From positions 1,550,001 through 1,614,000 of the forward strand of contig NZ_JANUGV010000001.1 in NCBI RefSeq assembly GCF_024753215.1: a stretch of DNA of 64,000 nucleotides, read 5' to 3'. The translations under genes were made by a program, and so were the position numbers. Source of the stretch: Massilia solisilvae (GTDB taxonomy: Bacteria; Pseudomonadota; Gammaproteobacteria; Burkholderiales; Burkholderiaceae_D). A model generated the notes under the pieces. That model saw only the letters and a list, made by a program, of their open reading frames with translations. It searched no databases and had not been told where the DNA came from. Position 1 is the stretch's first letter. Every line of letters begins with the position of its first letter. Positions 41,262-49,657 of the stretch are shown here, piece after piece.

Positions 41262-42106
41262 GGCGGTTGCACCGTGAACGCGCCTTCGACGGCGACGCGG
41301 CCAGCGCAGAGCGCGGTGTAGGCGCTGCCCGCGGGATTGGCGAACAGACGCACCTCGCTCTGCAGCGGCACCGGCGCGCGGAAGCGGGCAGAGATGGCGG
41401 TGAGCCTTGCGCCACGGTCTTGCTCCAGCGCGGCACAGGCCCGGGCGACCGTGTGCATGCCGTGGATGATCGGTGAGCGCAACCCCATCAGGCGGGCTGA
41501 CCAGGGCCACAGGTGGATCGGGTTCCAGTCGCCGGAAATGGCCGCATAGGCGCGGCCGGCGGATGCGTCGACGGTCCAGCTGGCAATCTGCGTGCCGTGG
41601 ACGGGTTCCTCGTGCCGGGTGCCATTGCGCGTGACGCGCGCGCCGCGCACGGCCACGTAGTCGCTGCGGCAGGTGAACATCGTCTTGCCTTCTTGTTCGC
41701 CGGCTGTGTCGAGCACGACGTGAATGGCGCCGCTGGGCTTGGGCGGCTGGATTGCGACGCTGGTGGTGATGACGAGCGGCCTGCCGGCATCGACCCGGCA
41801 TTGCTCGGTGATATCGTTACCGGCGTGGATCATGCCCGCAATGCGGAAAGGAAAGCGCGGGTCGAGCATGGTCGCCATGTGTGCGCGCTGGGCGACCAGG
41901 TAGTAGAACGTCACCGGCAAGGCGTTCGCGGCAAAGCCGAGGGCGGCGTTGTAGCGCTGCAGGCGGGCGGTGTCCAGGTGCCCCGCGTCGTAGCGCGTGC
42001 GCAGTGCGCCAGCCGCCCGTTGCGAACCGGCGCGCTTGAACAGCGCACGCGCCAGCAGCAGGGCGTTCAGCGGTGGAAGCGGGGTGGTCTGTGTCGGCGT
42101 GGTCAT
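41258..42106 (-). CDS. MaoC-like dehydratase domain protein
   Basis: 282 residues from the ATG at 42106; in-frame ATGs at 42136 and 42187 are alternatives and none has a clear ribosome site. A double hotdog arrangement is likely: the N-terminal half has YNAALGFAANALPVTFYYLVAQRAHMATML, and the C-terminal half carries WTVDASAGRAYAAISGDWNPIHLWPWSARLMGLRSPIIHGMHTVARACAALE, where GDWNPIH contains the hydratase Asp/Asn and His. C-terminal ARFRAPVPLQSEVRLFA is also typical. Hydration of a 2-enoyl thioester is expected. Translationally coupled to the metallophosphoesterase gene by a 4-bp overlap. Confidence 0.82.
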   Translation of the reverse strand: MTTPTQTTPLPPLNALLLARALFKRAGSQRAAGALRTRYDAGHLDTARLQRYNAALGFAANALPVTFYYLVAQRAHMATMLDPRFPFRIAGMIHAGNDITEQCRVDAGRPLVITTSVAIQPPKPSGAIHVVLDTAGEQEGKTMFTCRSDYVAVRGARVTRNGTRHEEPVHGTQIASWTVDASAGRAYAAISGDWNPIHLWPWSARLMGLRSPIIHGMHTVARACAALEQDRGARLTAISARFRAPVPLQSEVRLFANPAGSAYTALCAGRVAVEGAFTVQPP

Positions 42107-42183
42107 CCCGGGCAAAAGAGGTGCGGACAACCGCATCGTACCCGACCCGGCTGCGAACCTCCAGTTTGCCCGGGCATACCGGA

Positions 42184-42588
42184 TCAACGCGAGCGCGTCC
42201 CGCCCTGGATGTTGGGGTTGGCCGCGGTCTGGTTGTCCTCGCGCTGCTGCTCGGCCTCGCTCTGGCCGGACAGCGATCCGCCCTGGCCGCTCTGCTGGCT
42301 TTGCTGCCCGCCCTGGCGACCCTGCGCGTTTTGCTGTCCCTGCTGGCCGCCCTGGCGGCCGTGCGGTCCGCGTACCCGGCTGCCCAGCGCCGGCGTGTCG
42401 CCGTGTTCACCCAGGTCCGCGTTCTGCAGGTTGCCCGCGTCGTTACGGCTCGGCATGCCTACGCCGCCATCACGACCGCCCGTGTTCAGGTTGCCCGTGG
42501 TCCCGGTGACGCCCGCCTCGCTGGTGCCAATCCCGCTCAGCTCGTCATAGTTGGCGCCCTTGACGCCCCTGCCTTTGTTCTCAGCCAT
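42184..42588 (-). CDS. Gly/Gln-rich low-complexity protein
   Basis: 134 residues, almost certainly disordered. The start is fixed by a perfect Shine-Dalgarno (CAGGAGGTCACCATG), suggesting strong translation. The N-terminal half is Gly/Thr/Asn-rich (GTSEAGVTGTTGNLNTGGRDGG); residues ~80-120 are QGG/QQ repeats (GRQGGQQGQQNAQGRQGGQQ and similar). No hydrophobic segment. Similar in style to the protein at 55574-55960, which also has an ideal ribosome site. Possibly a hydrophilin/stress protein; inference only. Confidence 0.65.
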   Translation of the reverse strand: MAENKGRGVKGANYDELSGIGTSEAGVTGTTGNLNTGGRDGGVGMPSRNDAGNLQNADLGEHGDTPALGSRVRGPHGRQGGQQGQQNAQGRQGGQQSQQSGQGGSLSGQSEAEQQREDNQTAANPNIQGGTRSR

Positions 42589-42764
42589 GGTGACCTCCTG
42601 TGGTGAAACGGACAAACCTTGATAGTAGTCCCGTGGGCGCCGGGGCCAATCGGAAAATGGACGTGGGCTTTGTGGGACCGGTCCTACAAATTCTTCTCCT
42701 GGTCTATTTCCCTTGTGACAAAAGGGGATTATTATTGCCGCATGGAATTTCTCAACGGAGCATC

Positions 42765-43679
42765 ATGACCGGCCAGCCCACCGCCAAGGAACGCATCCTC
42801 GCCCGTGCCAACGCCGACTACCAGCCCGAGCTGGTGGCCGTCGATGCCGACGCCATTGCCCGCATGCCCGCGCGGGCCGACCGCTTCAGCCACATGGCCG
42901 TTGGCCTGTTCGGCAAGCCGGCCGGCCAGACGCCGGAAGGCGCGGCTGCCTACAGCATTGCATTGAACAGCCTGAACTTCATGTTCTGGACGCCGACCAC
43001 CGACGGCATCACGCGCTACCACTGGGGCGATGAAGGCGGTGCGCACGGCCTGAAGGCGGCGCTGGACTACGCATGGGGCGAGGAGCCGACGCCGGCGCGG
43101 CTGCGCGAGCTGCTGGGATCGGGGCAGGAGCAGGCGGTGCTCGACGTGCTGGGCGAGATCTCGCTGGCACGGCGCCGGGCCCAGTTCCTGCGCGAGGTGT
43201 TGGCGGGCGATCGCCTGGAGGAGGCTGCGGCCGAGCTGGTGCAGGCAGCTGGCAGTGGCAGCCTGACCAGCGATGATGCCGAGCGGCTGGCCCGGCGCTT
43301 CCCGATGGCGTACGGCCAGGATCCGTATCTGGTGCGGGCACAGCTGGCGGTGATGTGGTACGCCGGCTTCCTGCGCGAGCAGGGTAGCGACATCGATTGC
43401 GACATCACGGTGGCAGCCAGCTACCAGATGCCGCGTGTGATGCGCTCGATTAAGGTGCTCAAGTTCGCGCCCGCGCTGGCGGCCAAGATCGACAGCCACA
43501 CCCTGATCATGCGCGAAAGCGACGAAGAGCGCGCGATCCGCGCCGCCACCGTGCTCGGGTGCCAGATGCTGGCGCGGCATGTGGGCGTGTCCGAACATGC
43601 GATGGTCAATGTGCTGTGGCAGAACCGGCATGCGTGCGGCACGATTCCTTACCATCTCACGATCACGACGGATTACTGA
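42765..43679 (+). CDS. Probable queuosine salvage protein (DUF2419 / Qng1-like)
   Basis: 304 residues from the ATG at 42765 (MTGQPTAKERILARANADY). Features fitting the DUF2419 queuosine-5'-phosphate N-glycosylase family: AAYSIALNSLNFMFWTP (the family has NF.FW), ARRRAQFLREVL, and near the C-terminus SYQMPRVMRSIKVLKFAPALAAKID with DEERAIRAATVLGCQMLAR (cf. DYRVPQ..R..GVL and E..IRA.T). It would release queuine from queuosine-5'-phosphate for reuse. The call rests on remembered motif patterns and is moderate. It stands alone; no tgt or que genes are in the window. Confidence 0.5.
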   Translation: MTGQPTAKERILARANADYQPELVAVDADAIARMPARADRFSHMAVGLFGKPAGQTPEGAAAYSIALNSLNFMFWTPTTDGITRYHWGDEGGAHGLKAALDYAWGEEPTPARLRELLGSGQEQAVLDVLGEISLARRRAQFLREVLAGDRLEEAAAELVQAAGSGSLTSDDAERLARRFPMAYGQDPYLVRAQLAVMWYAGFLREQGSDIDCDITVAASYQMPRVMRSIKVLKFAPALAAKIDSHTLIMRESDEERAIRAATVLGCQMLARHVGVSEHAMVNVLWQNRHACGTIPYHLTITTDY

Positions 43680-43719
43680 TCGAGGCCAGCTCGCGAGGCG
43701 CTGGCGACGATCGCACCGT

Positions 43720-43750
43720 TTGGACGCGTGGGCAGAATCTGCCCGCGCCA
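43720..43750. repeat. Palindromic extragenic repeat, copy C (partial)
   Basis: TTGGACGCGTGGGCAG followed by AAT and CTGCCCGCGCC: a hairpin of the same family as the copies at 52981-53082 and 63487-63563. It lies between two convergent genes and may stop transcription from both sides. Confidence 0.6.
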
Positions 43751-43771
43751 GCTCAGTGGGTGCGGGCGGCG

Positions 43772-44845
43772 TCAGTCGCGCGCCAGCGGTCGCACGTATT
43801 CGAGCAGGCTGACCAGCAGCTTGCCCGGTTCCTCGAACTGCACCAGGTGCGACGAGCGCTCGAACCACACGCCTTTCTTGTACGGCGCCTTCACCTTGTC
43901 GAGCCAGGCAGCGGTCGGTTGGGACGGGGTCGAATAGTCGTGGCGCCCCATGAACATCAGCACCGGGATCGGGAACCGGGTCACGCCCTTGAAATCCACC
44001 TCGAGCATTTCGTCGATGACGCTGCCCAGCGTGAGCAGGCTGCCCTTGTCGATCGCGTCCACGGCGGCCTTGTCGTATTCCGGCGAGAGCGCTGCCGCGT
44101 TGAAGTAGTAGCCCGATTCGCTGCGGAAGGCCGACAGGCCGCCGTAATACTGCGCCCACTTGCGCGCGATGATGATGCGTTCGCGTGTGATCGGCTGATT
44201 GCCGGGGTAGGGCGCGATGGTGGCCAGTTCGTCCAGCGCCGCCTGGTTGTGCGCGGCGCGCGCCTGCTGCAGCCCGTAGTCGAAGCTGATCCGCTCGTTG
44301 TCGTGCGCGTTGATGATCTGGCCGATGCCCACATAGGCGTAGAACAGGTCGGGGCGCGCGAGCGCCGCCTTCATCGCCACAATGGTGCCCCAGCTGTGGC
44401 CGACCAGGATCACCTTGCGCTTGCCGTAGCGCTGGGCTACCTGCTGGGCGATCTCGACGGCGTCCTGCACGTAGCGATCGATTTTCAGGGTCGGCTTGAC
44501 CGCGGCCGGGTCGCTTTCAAGGTAAGTCTTGCCGGCGCCGCGCTGGTCGTAGTTGACGACGGTGAAGTACTCTTCCAGCGGACGCTGGTAGGTCCACATC
44601 ACCGGCGCCGCCGGCGAGGCCGGGCCGCCGTGGACGAACAGGATCACCGGGTTGGCCTTGTCCTGGCCGCGCACGTACAGCCATTGGTCGATGCCGCCGA
44701 TGCGCAGCTTGAAGTTCTCTTGTATGCCCGAAGGGCTCACGATGCGCCCGAGGTCGCCGATGACGTCGCGCGGCGGCGGTTCGGCGGCGAGCGCAAACAG
44801 GGGCAGGGCAAGGAGCAGCAGGCAGCGGTACAGCGTGCGGATCAT
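43772..44845 (-). CDS. Secreted alpha/beta hydrolase, proline iminopeptidase-like
   Basis: 357 residues with a Sec signal peptide (MIRTLYRCLLLLALPLFALA). S33-like motifs: NPVILFVHGGPASPA (HGGP, oxyanion hole), VNYDQRGAGKT, VILVGHSWGTIVAMKAALARP (GHSWG, nucleophile Ser), VLMFMGRHDYSTPS (Asp) and FERSSHLVQFEEPGKL (His). Expected to be a periplasmic aminopeptidase or esterase. The in-frame extension to 45829 overlaps the PLP synthase gene and is rejected. Divergent from that gene with 138 bp between. Confidence 0.88.
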   Translation of the reverse strand: MIRTLYRCLLLLALPLFALAAEPPPRDVIGDLGRIVSPSGIQENFKLRIGGIDQWLYVRGQDKANPVILFVHGGPASPAAPVMWTYQRPLEEYFTVVNYDQRGAGKTYLESDPAAVKPTLKIDRYVQDAVEIAQQVAQRYGKRKVILVGHSWGTIVAMKAALARPDLFYAYVGIGQIINAHDNERISFDYGLQQARAAHNQAALDELATIAPYPGNQPITRERIIIARKWAQYYGGLSAFRSESGYYFNAAALSPEYDKAAVDAIDKGSLLTLGSVIDEMLEVDFKGVTRFPIPVLMFMGRHDYSTPSQPTAAWLDKVKAPYKKGVWFERSSHLVQFEEPGKLLVSLLEYVRPLARD

Positions 44846-44983
44846 GGGGGCCTCGTCGGACAGGATGGGGCTGCTAGTGTAGCAGAGCAATATTGACAAG
44901 GCAGGAGCGCGCGGATCGTGCGCCACGATAAAACTTGCCGTGTTAGCGTTATTTCCTTGTGGAAACTTTGCGAGGAAGAGCGC

Positions 44984-45892
44984 ATGGAAAACGAGATCAG
45001 GGAATCGGTCATGGATGCAATCGGCAATACGCCGGTGGTACGGCTGGAAAGGCTGTTTCCGGCTGCCGACGTGGTCGCCAAGCTCGAATACATGAACCCA
45101 GGCGGCAGCATCAAGGATCGGATGGTGCGCTACATGTTGCGGCACATGCCGGAGGGCACGACGCGGCTGGTCGAGAGCTCGTCCGGCAACACGGGCGCGG
45201 CGCTGGCGATGGCCAGTGCCGTGCTTGGGCTGGAGTGCGAGGTTGCGGTGCCGGAGTGCACCAGCGTCGAAAAGGTCCGGCGCATTGGGGCCTACGGCGC
45301 GCGCGTTCATCTGTGCGCGCAGGAGAGCGGCGAGGGGGATTATCACGCCGTGGCGCGCCGCATCGCGGCCGCGCGCGGCGCCTTTCACCTGGACCAGTAC
45401 GCGTCCGAGCTCAATCGGCTGGCGCACTATCACGACACCGCGCCGGAGCTGTGGCGGCAGCTCGGTGGCGAGCTCGACGTGTTCGTGTGCGGCATCGGCT
45501 CGGGCGGCACCATTTCCGGCATCGGCCGCTACCTCAAGGAGCGCAATCCGAACGTGCGCGTGATTGGCGTGGAGCCGCTCAACTCGTCGTATCGCAAGCT
45601 GGTGACCGACCGCCCGGCCGCGGGCGAGTTCGACACCGTGATCGAGGGCGTGGGCAAGCGCGCGCCCTCGCGCAGTTTCGATCCGGCGGTCGTGGACGAC
45701 GTGGTGCAGGTGCCGGACGGCCAGGCGCTCGCCTGGTGCCGGGCGCTGGCAACCGAGGAGGGCATCCTGGCCGGTGGCTCGAGCGGTTGCGTGGTGGCCG
45801 GCATCGCCGAGGTCCTGCCGCGCTTTCATGGGGCGCGGGTGGCGGCGGTGTTGCCCGATTCGGGTGCCTACTACTTGTCGAAGTACTTCTGA
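44984..45892 (+). CDS. PLP-dependent cysteine synthase / cystathionine beta-synthase family enzyme
   Basis: 302 residues; GAGGAAGAG before the ATG. Motifs: DAIGNTPVVRLERLF, MNPGGSIKDRM (PLP Lys in SIKDR), ESSSGNTGAALAMA (substrate loop), and GIGSGGTISGIGRYLKE (phosphate-binding Gly loop), ending EEGILAGGSSG. Beta-replacement on O-acetylserine-type substrates is expected. It is close in length to CysK/CysM and to SbnA-type enzymes; there is no sulfur, siderophore or SbnB-like gene nearby, so the precise substrate is open. Confidence 0.88.
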   Translation: MENEIRESVMDAIGNTPVVRLERLFPAADVVAKLEYMNPGGSIKDRMVRYMLRHMPEGTTRLVESSSGNTGAALAMASAVLGLECEVAVPECTSVEKVRRIGAYGARVHLCAQESGEGDYHAVARRIAAARGAFHLDQYASELNRLAHYHDTAPELWRQLGGELDVFVCGIGSGGTISGIGRYLKERNPNVRVIGVEPLNSSYRKLVTDRPAAGEFDTVIEGVGKRAPSRSFDPAVVDDVVQVPDGQALAWCRALATEEGILAGGSSGCVVAGIAEVLPRFHGARVAAVLPDSGAYYLSKYF

Positions 45893-45996
45893 GGCCAGGG
45901 GGCGTTGCGCAATAAAGTTGAGCTATTAATACTTTTTCGTGTTTCGGAGAAACTATTGTGTAAGATAGCCGGCTGTACCGCACTCCCGGTTTTCCC

Positions 45997-47235
45997 TTGA
46001 GCACACTGAGCCTCCTTCTTGTCACGGCCGCCATGTCGGCCGTCATGCTGCTGGTCCTGTCGTCGCTGTCGCGCAGCGAGGTGAAGGGCATCCGCTGCTG
46101 GGCGCGCGCCAACTGGCTGGCGGTGCTGGCGCTGCCGCTGTTCGCCGGGCGTGGCGTGCTGCCCGACCTGATTTCGATCGAGCTGGCCAACGGGCTGTAC
46201 CTGTGGGCCATTGCGACGATGCTGGTGGGCTTTCGCAGCCACCTGGGAGTGCCCACCGGCGCGCGCGCCCTGGCTGCCTGCGCCGTGCTTGCGCTGGGCG
46301 CGCTCACCATTTTGCACTATGTGATCGAGTCATTCCCGCTGCGCGTGGTGGTGGCCTCGCTGTTCCACGGCGGGTCCACGCTCGCCATCGGGCTGGCGGT
46401 CAGGCGCGCGCTGGGCAAGGCGCCGGCGCGCTATCCCTACGTGTTCACCAGTGTGGCGGCGTTCGGACTGGCGAGCGGCCATGCGGTGCGGGCGGCCGTG
46501 TCGCTGGCCCAGCATGCGGGCGTGGCGCCGCTGTTCGACGCGGCGACCTGGACCCTGATCTTCTTTTCGCTCGGTACGCTCGCCATGCCGCTCCTGACGC
46601 TGGGCGCGGTGATGATGGCAAATGCCGACATCGTGGCCAGGGCCAGGTATGCGGCGGACCACGATTACCTGACTGGCGCCTGGTCGCGGCGCGCGTTCTT
46701 CAACCTGGCCGAGCACGAGCGCGCGCGCGCGACGCGAAGCGGCGCCGAGCTGTCGGTGCTGCTGTTCGACGTGGACCACTTCAAGCGCATCAACGACACC
46801 TTCGGCCATGCGGTCGGCGACCGGGTGCTGGAGGATATCGTACGGCGCACCGCGAGCGTCATCCGCGAGGCCGACTGCTGCGCGCGCCTGGGCGGTGAGG
46901 AGTTCGCCGTGCTGCTGCCGGACGCATCGATCGAAACGGCGAGCGCCGTGGCCGAGCGCCTGCGCGACGCGCTGGCCCATTCGCCGCTGCTGCTGCAGCC
47001 CGCCGTGGTGGTGGCATACACGGTGAGCATCGGCGTGGCGCGGCTGGAGCCGGGCGAAAGCATCACCGCGCTGCTGTGCCGCGCCGACCGCGCGCTGTAC
47101 CTGGCCAAGGCCGCGGGCCGCAACGTGGCCGTGTGCGCCGCCGCGGCGTGCGATGCCGAGGACGCGTTGTGCGAGCACCCGGCGCCAATGACGCTGGCGG
47201 TGAGCCAGGTGTTAGCGGGCGACCAGCAGCTTTAG
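45997..47235 (+). CDS. Membrane-bound diguanylate cyclase (GGDEF), second copy of this architecture
   Basis: 412 residues from TTG at 45997; ATG at 46033 is the alternative. About six or seven N-terminal hydrophobic helices, then DHDYLTGAWSRRAFF, DVDHFKRINDTFGHAVGD and RLGGEEFAVLLPD (active-site loop GGEEF). It also has ARLEPGESITALLCRADRALYLAKAAGRN, a typical end of the domain. A segment before the cyclase (LHYVIESFPLRVVVASLFHGG) resembles that of the protein at 8048-9271 (FHYWFDSF...SVVSLYHAA), so the two share a sensor-type membrane domain. Ligand unknown. Confidence 0.87.
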   Translation: MSTLSLLLVTAAMSAVMLLVLSSLSRSEVKGIRCWARANWLAVLALPLFAGRGVLPDLISIELANGLYLWAIATMLVGFRSHLGVPTGARALAACAVLALGALTILHYVIESFPLRVVVASLFHGGSTLAIGLAVRRALGKAPARYPYVFTSVAAFGLASGHAVRAAVSLAQHAGVAPLFDAATWTLIFFSLGTLAMPLLTLGAVMMANADIVARARYAADHDYLTGAWSRRAFFNLAEHERARATRSGAELSVLLFDVDHFKRINDTFGHAVGDRVLEDIVRRTASVIREADCCARLGGEEFAVLLPDASIETASAVAERLRDALAHSPLLLQPAVVVAYTVSIGVARLEPGESITALLCRADRALYLAKAAGRNVAVCAAAACDAEDALCEHPAPMTLAVSQVLAGDQQL

Positions 47236-47835
47236 GCCGAGCGCAACGAAGATGCCGCCGGCCAGGCGGTCGAGCCACATGCCGGCGCTGGGCCGCCTGG
47301 CCAGCCATGCGCCAACCGATCCCGAAAAGAACCCGAGCAGTCCGAACAGCAGGGCCGCCTGCACCGTGAAGATGAGGCCCAGCGCCGCCGTCTGCAGGTT
47401 GGCATGGCCGTGCGCGGCAACCACGAACTGCGGCAGGAAGGACAGGAAGAACAGCACCACCTTGGGGTTGATCGCGTTGGCCAGCAGCCCCTTGGCGAAC
47501 AGCGTGGACAGCGGCTCGCTGGCGGTGACGGTGGCCGCCCTGGCGCCGCCACGGCTGCGCAGCGCCTGCAGGCCGAGCCAGACCAGGTACAGGCCGCCGG
47601 CCACCTTGAGCAGCGTGAATGCGGCGGGCGAAGCGGCGATCAGCGCACTCACGCCGAGCGTGGCCAGCACGGTGTGGCTCAGGCAGCCGAGCGCGCAGCC
47701 CAGGCCAAAGGCCATGCCGCGCGCGCGGCCCTTGGCCATGCCGATGCCAAGCACCATCATGTTGTCCGGTCCCGGCGACAGGGTGATCAGGACCGCGGCG
47801 GTGAGAAAGCCAAGGACTTGTTCGATCGAGAGCAT
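47212..47835 (-). CDS. LysE/RhtB-family amino-acid exporter
   Basis: 207 residues with six hydrophobic helices. The N-terminal signature is LTAAVLITLSPGPDNMMVLGIGMAKGRARGMAFGLGCALG; LKVAGGLYLVWLGLQALR and KGLLANAINPKVVLFFLSFLPQFV are the other two conserved LysE/RhtB segments. Export of neutral or basic amino acids or homoserine lactones is typical. The 3' end overlaps the end of the convergent GGDEF gene by 24 bp. A dehydrogenase-like gene lies just upstream on the same strand (9-bp gap). Confidence 0.93.
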   Translation of the reverse strand: MLSIEQVLGFLTAAVLITLSPGPDNMMVLGIGMAKGRARGMAFGLGCALGCLSHTVLATLGVSALIAASPAAFTLLKVAGGLYLVWLGLQALRSRGGARAATVTASEPLSTLFAKGLLANAINPKVVLFFLSFLPQFVVAAHGHANLQTAALGLIFTVQAALLFGLLGFFSGSVGAWLARRPSAGMWLDRLAGGIFVALGLKLLVAR

Positions 47836-47844
47836 CTGGTGGCT

Positions 47845-48963
47845 TCAGGCGGCAAACGGCAGCAGCAGGGCGTGCTGGGTGGCGGTGTGCAGGTCGCGCC
47901 ATACGCGGCCGATCTCGCTGCGGCTGTCGCAGGCGGACAGGCCGCACAGCGGGTACAGCTCGTCCACGGCGCGGCGTGCGGCCTGCACCATCTGCAGCGC
48001 CACCTCGTGCAGCGCGCGGATATCCTCGCCTGGCACCTGCTCGCGGCGGCACACCTGGTCCCACATCCGGTCCAGCAGTGCGTAGAAGCGCACGCGCAGC
48101 CGTGCCAGTTCGGCCGGGCCGTCCGCCAGTGCGCTGGCCACCTGCGGCAGTTCGGCCAGCGGCTGCCGGGTCACGTGGTGGCGCCGCTGGCCGATGACCT
48201 CGCGCGCAAGGCCGATGAAGTTGGCGGCCATGCCGGCCATGTTGGCGCCCAGCGTGACGAAGGCGAGCGACAGGAACGGGAAGCGGTACAGCGGGCCGTC
48301 GGCCACCGCGCTCTCGGGCGTCAGGTCGAATGCCTGATGCGCGCCGGCGAACACGCCGTCCAGGCTGAAGGTGTGCGATGCCGTGGCCTTCTGACCGATG
48401 GTGTGCCAGTTTTCGTGCACCGTCACGTCGGATGCGGGCACGATGAAGGCCCGCATGCGCGGCGTACCCGCCTCGTCCAGCAACGGCTGGCCGTCGCGGC
48501 GCAGGATCGCGTTCATCGTGAAGTGCGTGGTCATGGGCGCGCCGGTGGCGAAGTCCCAGCGGCCGGTCAGGCGATAGCCCTCGCCCTCGATGTCGGCGTG
48601 GCCCGAGGGCGCGCCGCTACCGCCCAGGCACAGGCCGCGCGTGGCCATCACCTCGCTGGCGTAGGCCGGCGGCAGGAAGCCGGCGAACCAGCCGGCGCCG
48701 GCGCACAGCGTGACGGTCCAGCCGGTGCTGCCGTCGGCGGCGGCAATGGCTTCTTCGAGCCGCACGGCCTGCGGCAGGGGCAGCTCGGCGCCGCCGACGG
48801 AGCGGGGCGCCAGCATGCGCAGCCAGTCGCGCGCGTGAATCAGTTCCTGCACCGGCGCGGTCAGCATGCCGGCTTGCTCGGACGGGTGGGCCTGGCCGCG
48901 GATCAGGGCGGCGTCGGCGGGGGAAAGGGTGTAGTCGGTGTTGGGTACTGCTTGGTCGGGCAT
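47845..48963 (-). CDS. Acyl-CoA dehydrogenase-like flavoprotein
   Basis: 372 residues. N-terminal helical domain (LIHARDWLRMLAPRSVGGAELPLPQAVRLEEAIAAADGSTGWTVTLCAGAGWFAGFLP), central beta domain (GEGYRLTGRWDFATGAPMTTHF) and C-terminal helical domain (GLAREVIGQRRHHVTRQPLAELPQVASALADGPAELARLRVRFYALLDRMW). The catalytic Glu of canonical acyl-CoA dehydrogenases is not evident; the layout is nearer to the DszC/HsaA-type flavin hydroxylases of the same fold. Substrate unknown. The short gap to the LysE gene suggests one transcript. Confidence 0.8.
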   Translation of the reverse strand: MPDQAVPNTDYTLSPADAALIRGQAHPSEQAGMLTAPVQELIHARDWLRMLAPRSVGGAELPLPQAVRLEEAIAAADGSTGWTVTLCAGAGWFAGFLPPAYASEVMATRGLCLGGSGAPSGHADIEGEGYRLTGRWDFATGAPMTTHFTMNAILRRDGQPLLDEAGTPRMRAFIVPASDVTVHENWHTIGQKATASHTFSLDGVFAGAHQAFDLTPESAVADGPLYRFPFLSLAFVTLGANMAGMAANFIGLAREVIGQRRHHVTRQPLAELPQVASALADGPAELARLRVRFYALLDRMWDQVCRREQVPGEDIRALHEVALQMVQAARRAVDELYPLCGLSACDSRSEIGRVWRDLHTATQHALLLPFAA

Positions 48964-48982
48964 CTTCAGGTCCGGTGATGAG

Positions 48983-49588
48983 TTACGAGACCGACAGCGC
49001 GGTCATGCCATGTTCGCCCAGCCGCACCGCGACCGCGCCGCGCGCCACCATGCGGTCGATGGCGCGTGAGCCGTCGCCCGGGTGCACGTCCACGGCGCGC
49101 ATCGCTTCGGGCACGATCAGGGTCTCGAAGCCTTCTTCCAGCGCGTCGGTGACGGTGTTGAGCACGCAGTAGTCGGTGGCCAGGCCGCACACGGCCACGC
49201 GCGTCACGCCGCGCGCGCGCAGCTGGCTGGCCAGCGTCGTGCCGTTGAAGGCCGAATAGGCGTCGGCTTGTGCGGTGTCGGCCTTGGAAATGACGATGGT
49301 GTCGTCGGGGAAGGCCAATTCGGCGGAGAATTCGGCGCCGTGGGTGCCGGCCACGCAATGCGGGGGCCACGGCCCGCCCTGCTCGCGGAACGAGCAGTGG
49401 TCGGCGGGGTGCCAGTCGCGCGAGGCAAAGATCGGCAGCTTGCAGTCGCTGTACAGTGCGAGCAGGTGGTTGATCGGGGCAATCACCTCGTGCCCTGCCG
49501 GCACGCCCAGGCTGCCGCCGGGCAGGAAGTCATACTGCATGTCGACGACGATCAGGGCGTCTCCCTTGCCGAGTTTTATCGCGCTCAT
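48983..49588 (-). CDS. pncA: Nicotinamidase
   Basis: 201 residues from the ATG at 49588. Cysteine-hydrolase fold with the full triad: DMQYDFLPGGSLGVP (Asp), ISKADT (Lys) and VCGLATDYCVLNTVTDAL (Cys). The metal site is in SRDWHPADHCSF (D, H, H). It deamidates nicotinamide to nicotinate for NAD salvage. Normal family length. It lies 19 bp downstream of nothing else on its strand except the dehydrogenase-like gene that follows, with which it may be co-transcribed. Confidence 0.93.
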   Translation of the reverse strand: MSAIKLGKGDALIVVDMQYDFLPGGSLGVPAGHEVIAPINHLLALYSDCKLPIFASRDWHPADHCSFREQGGPWPPHCVAGTHGAEFSAELAFPDDTIVISKADTAQADAYSAFNGTTLASQLRARGVTRVAVCGLATDYCVLNTVTDALEEGFETLIVPEAMRAVDVHPGDGSRAIDRMVARGAVAVRLGEHGMTALSVS

Positions 49589-49657
49589 GGTGGTTCCGGT
49601 CAAATGGTTGGCGGGCAGGTTGCCATTGTAATCGTTCCGGCATCCCGGCCCGGAAAG

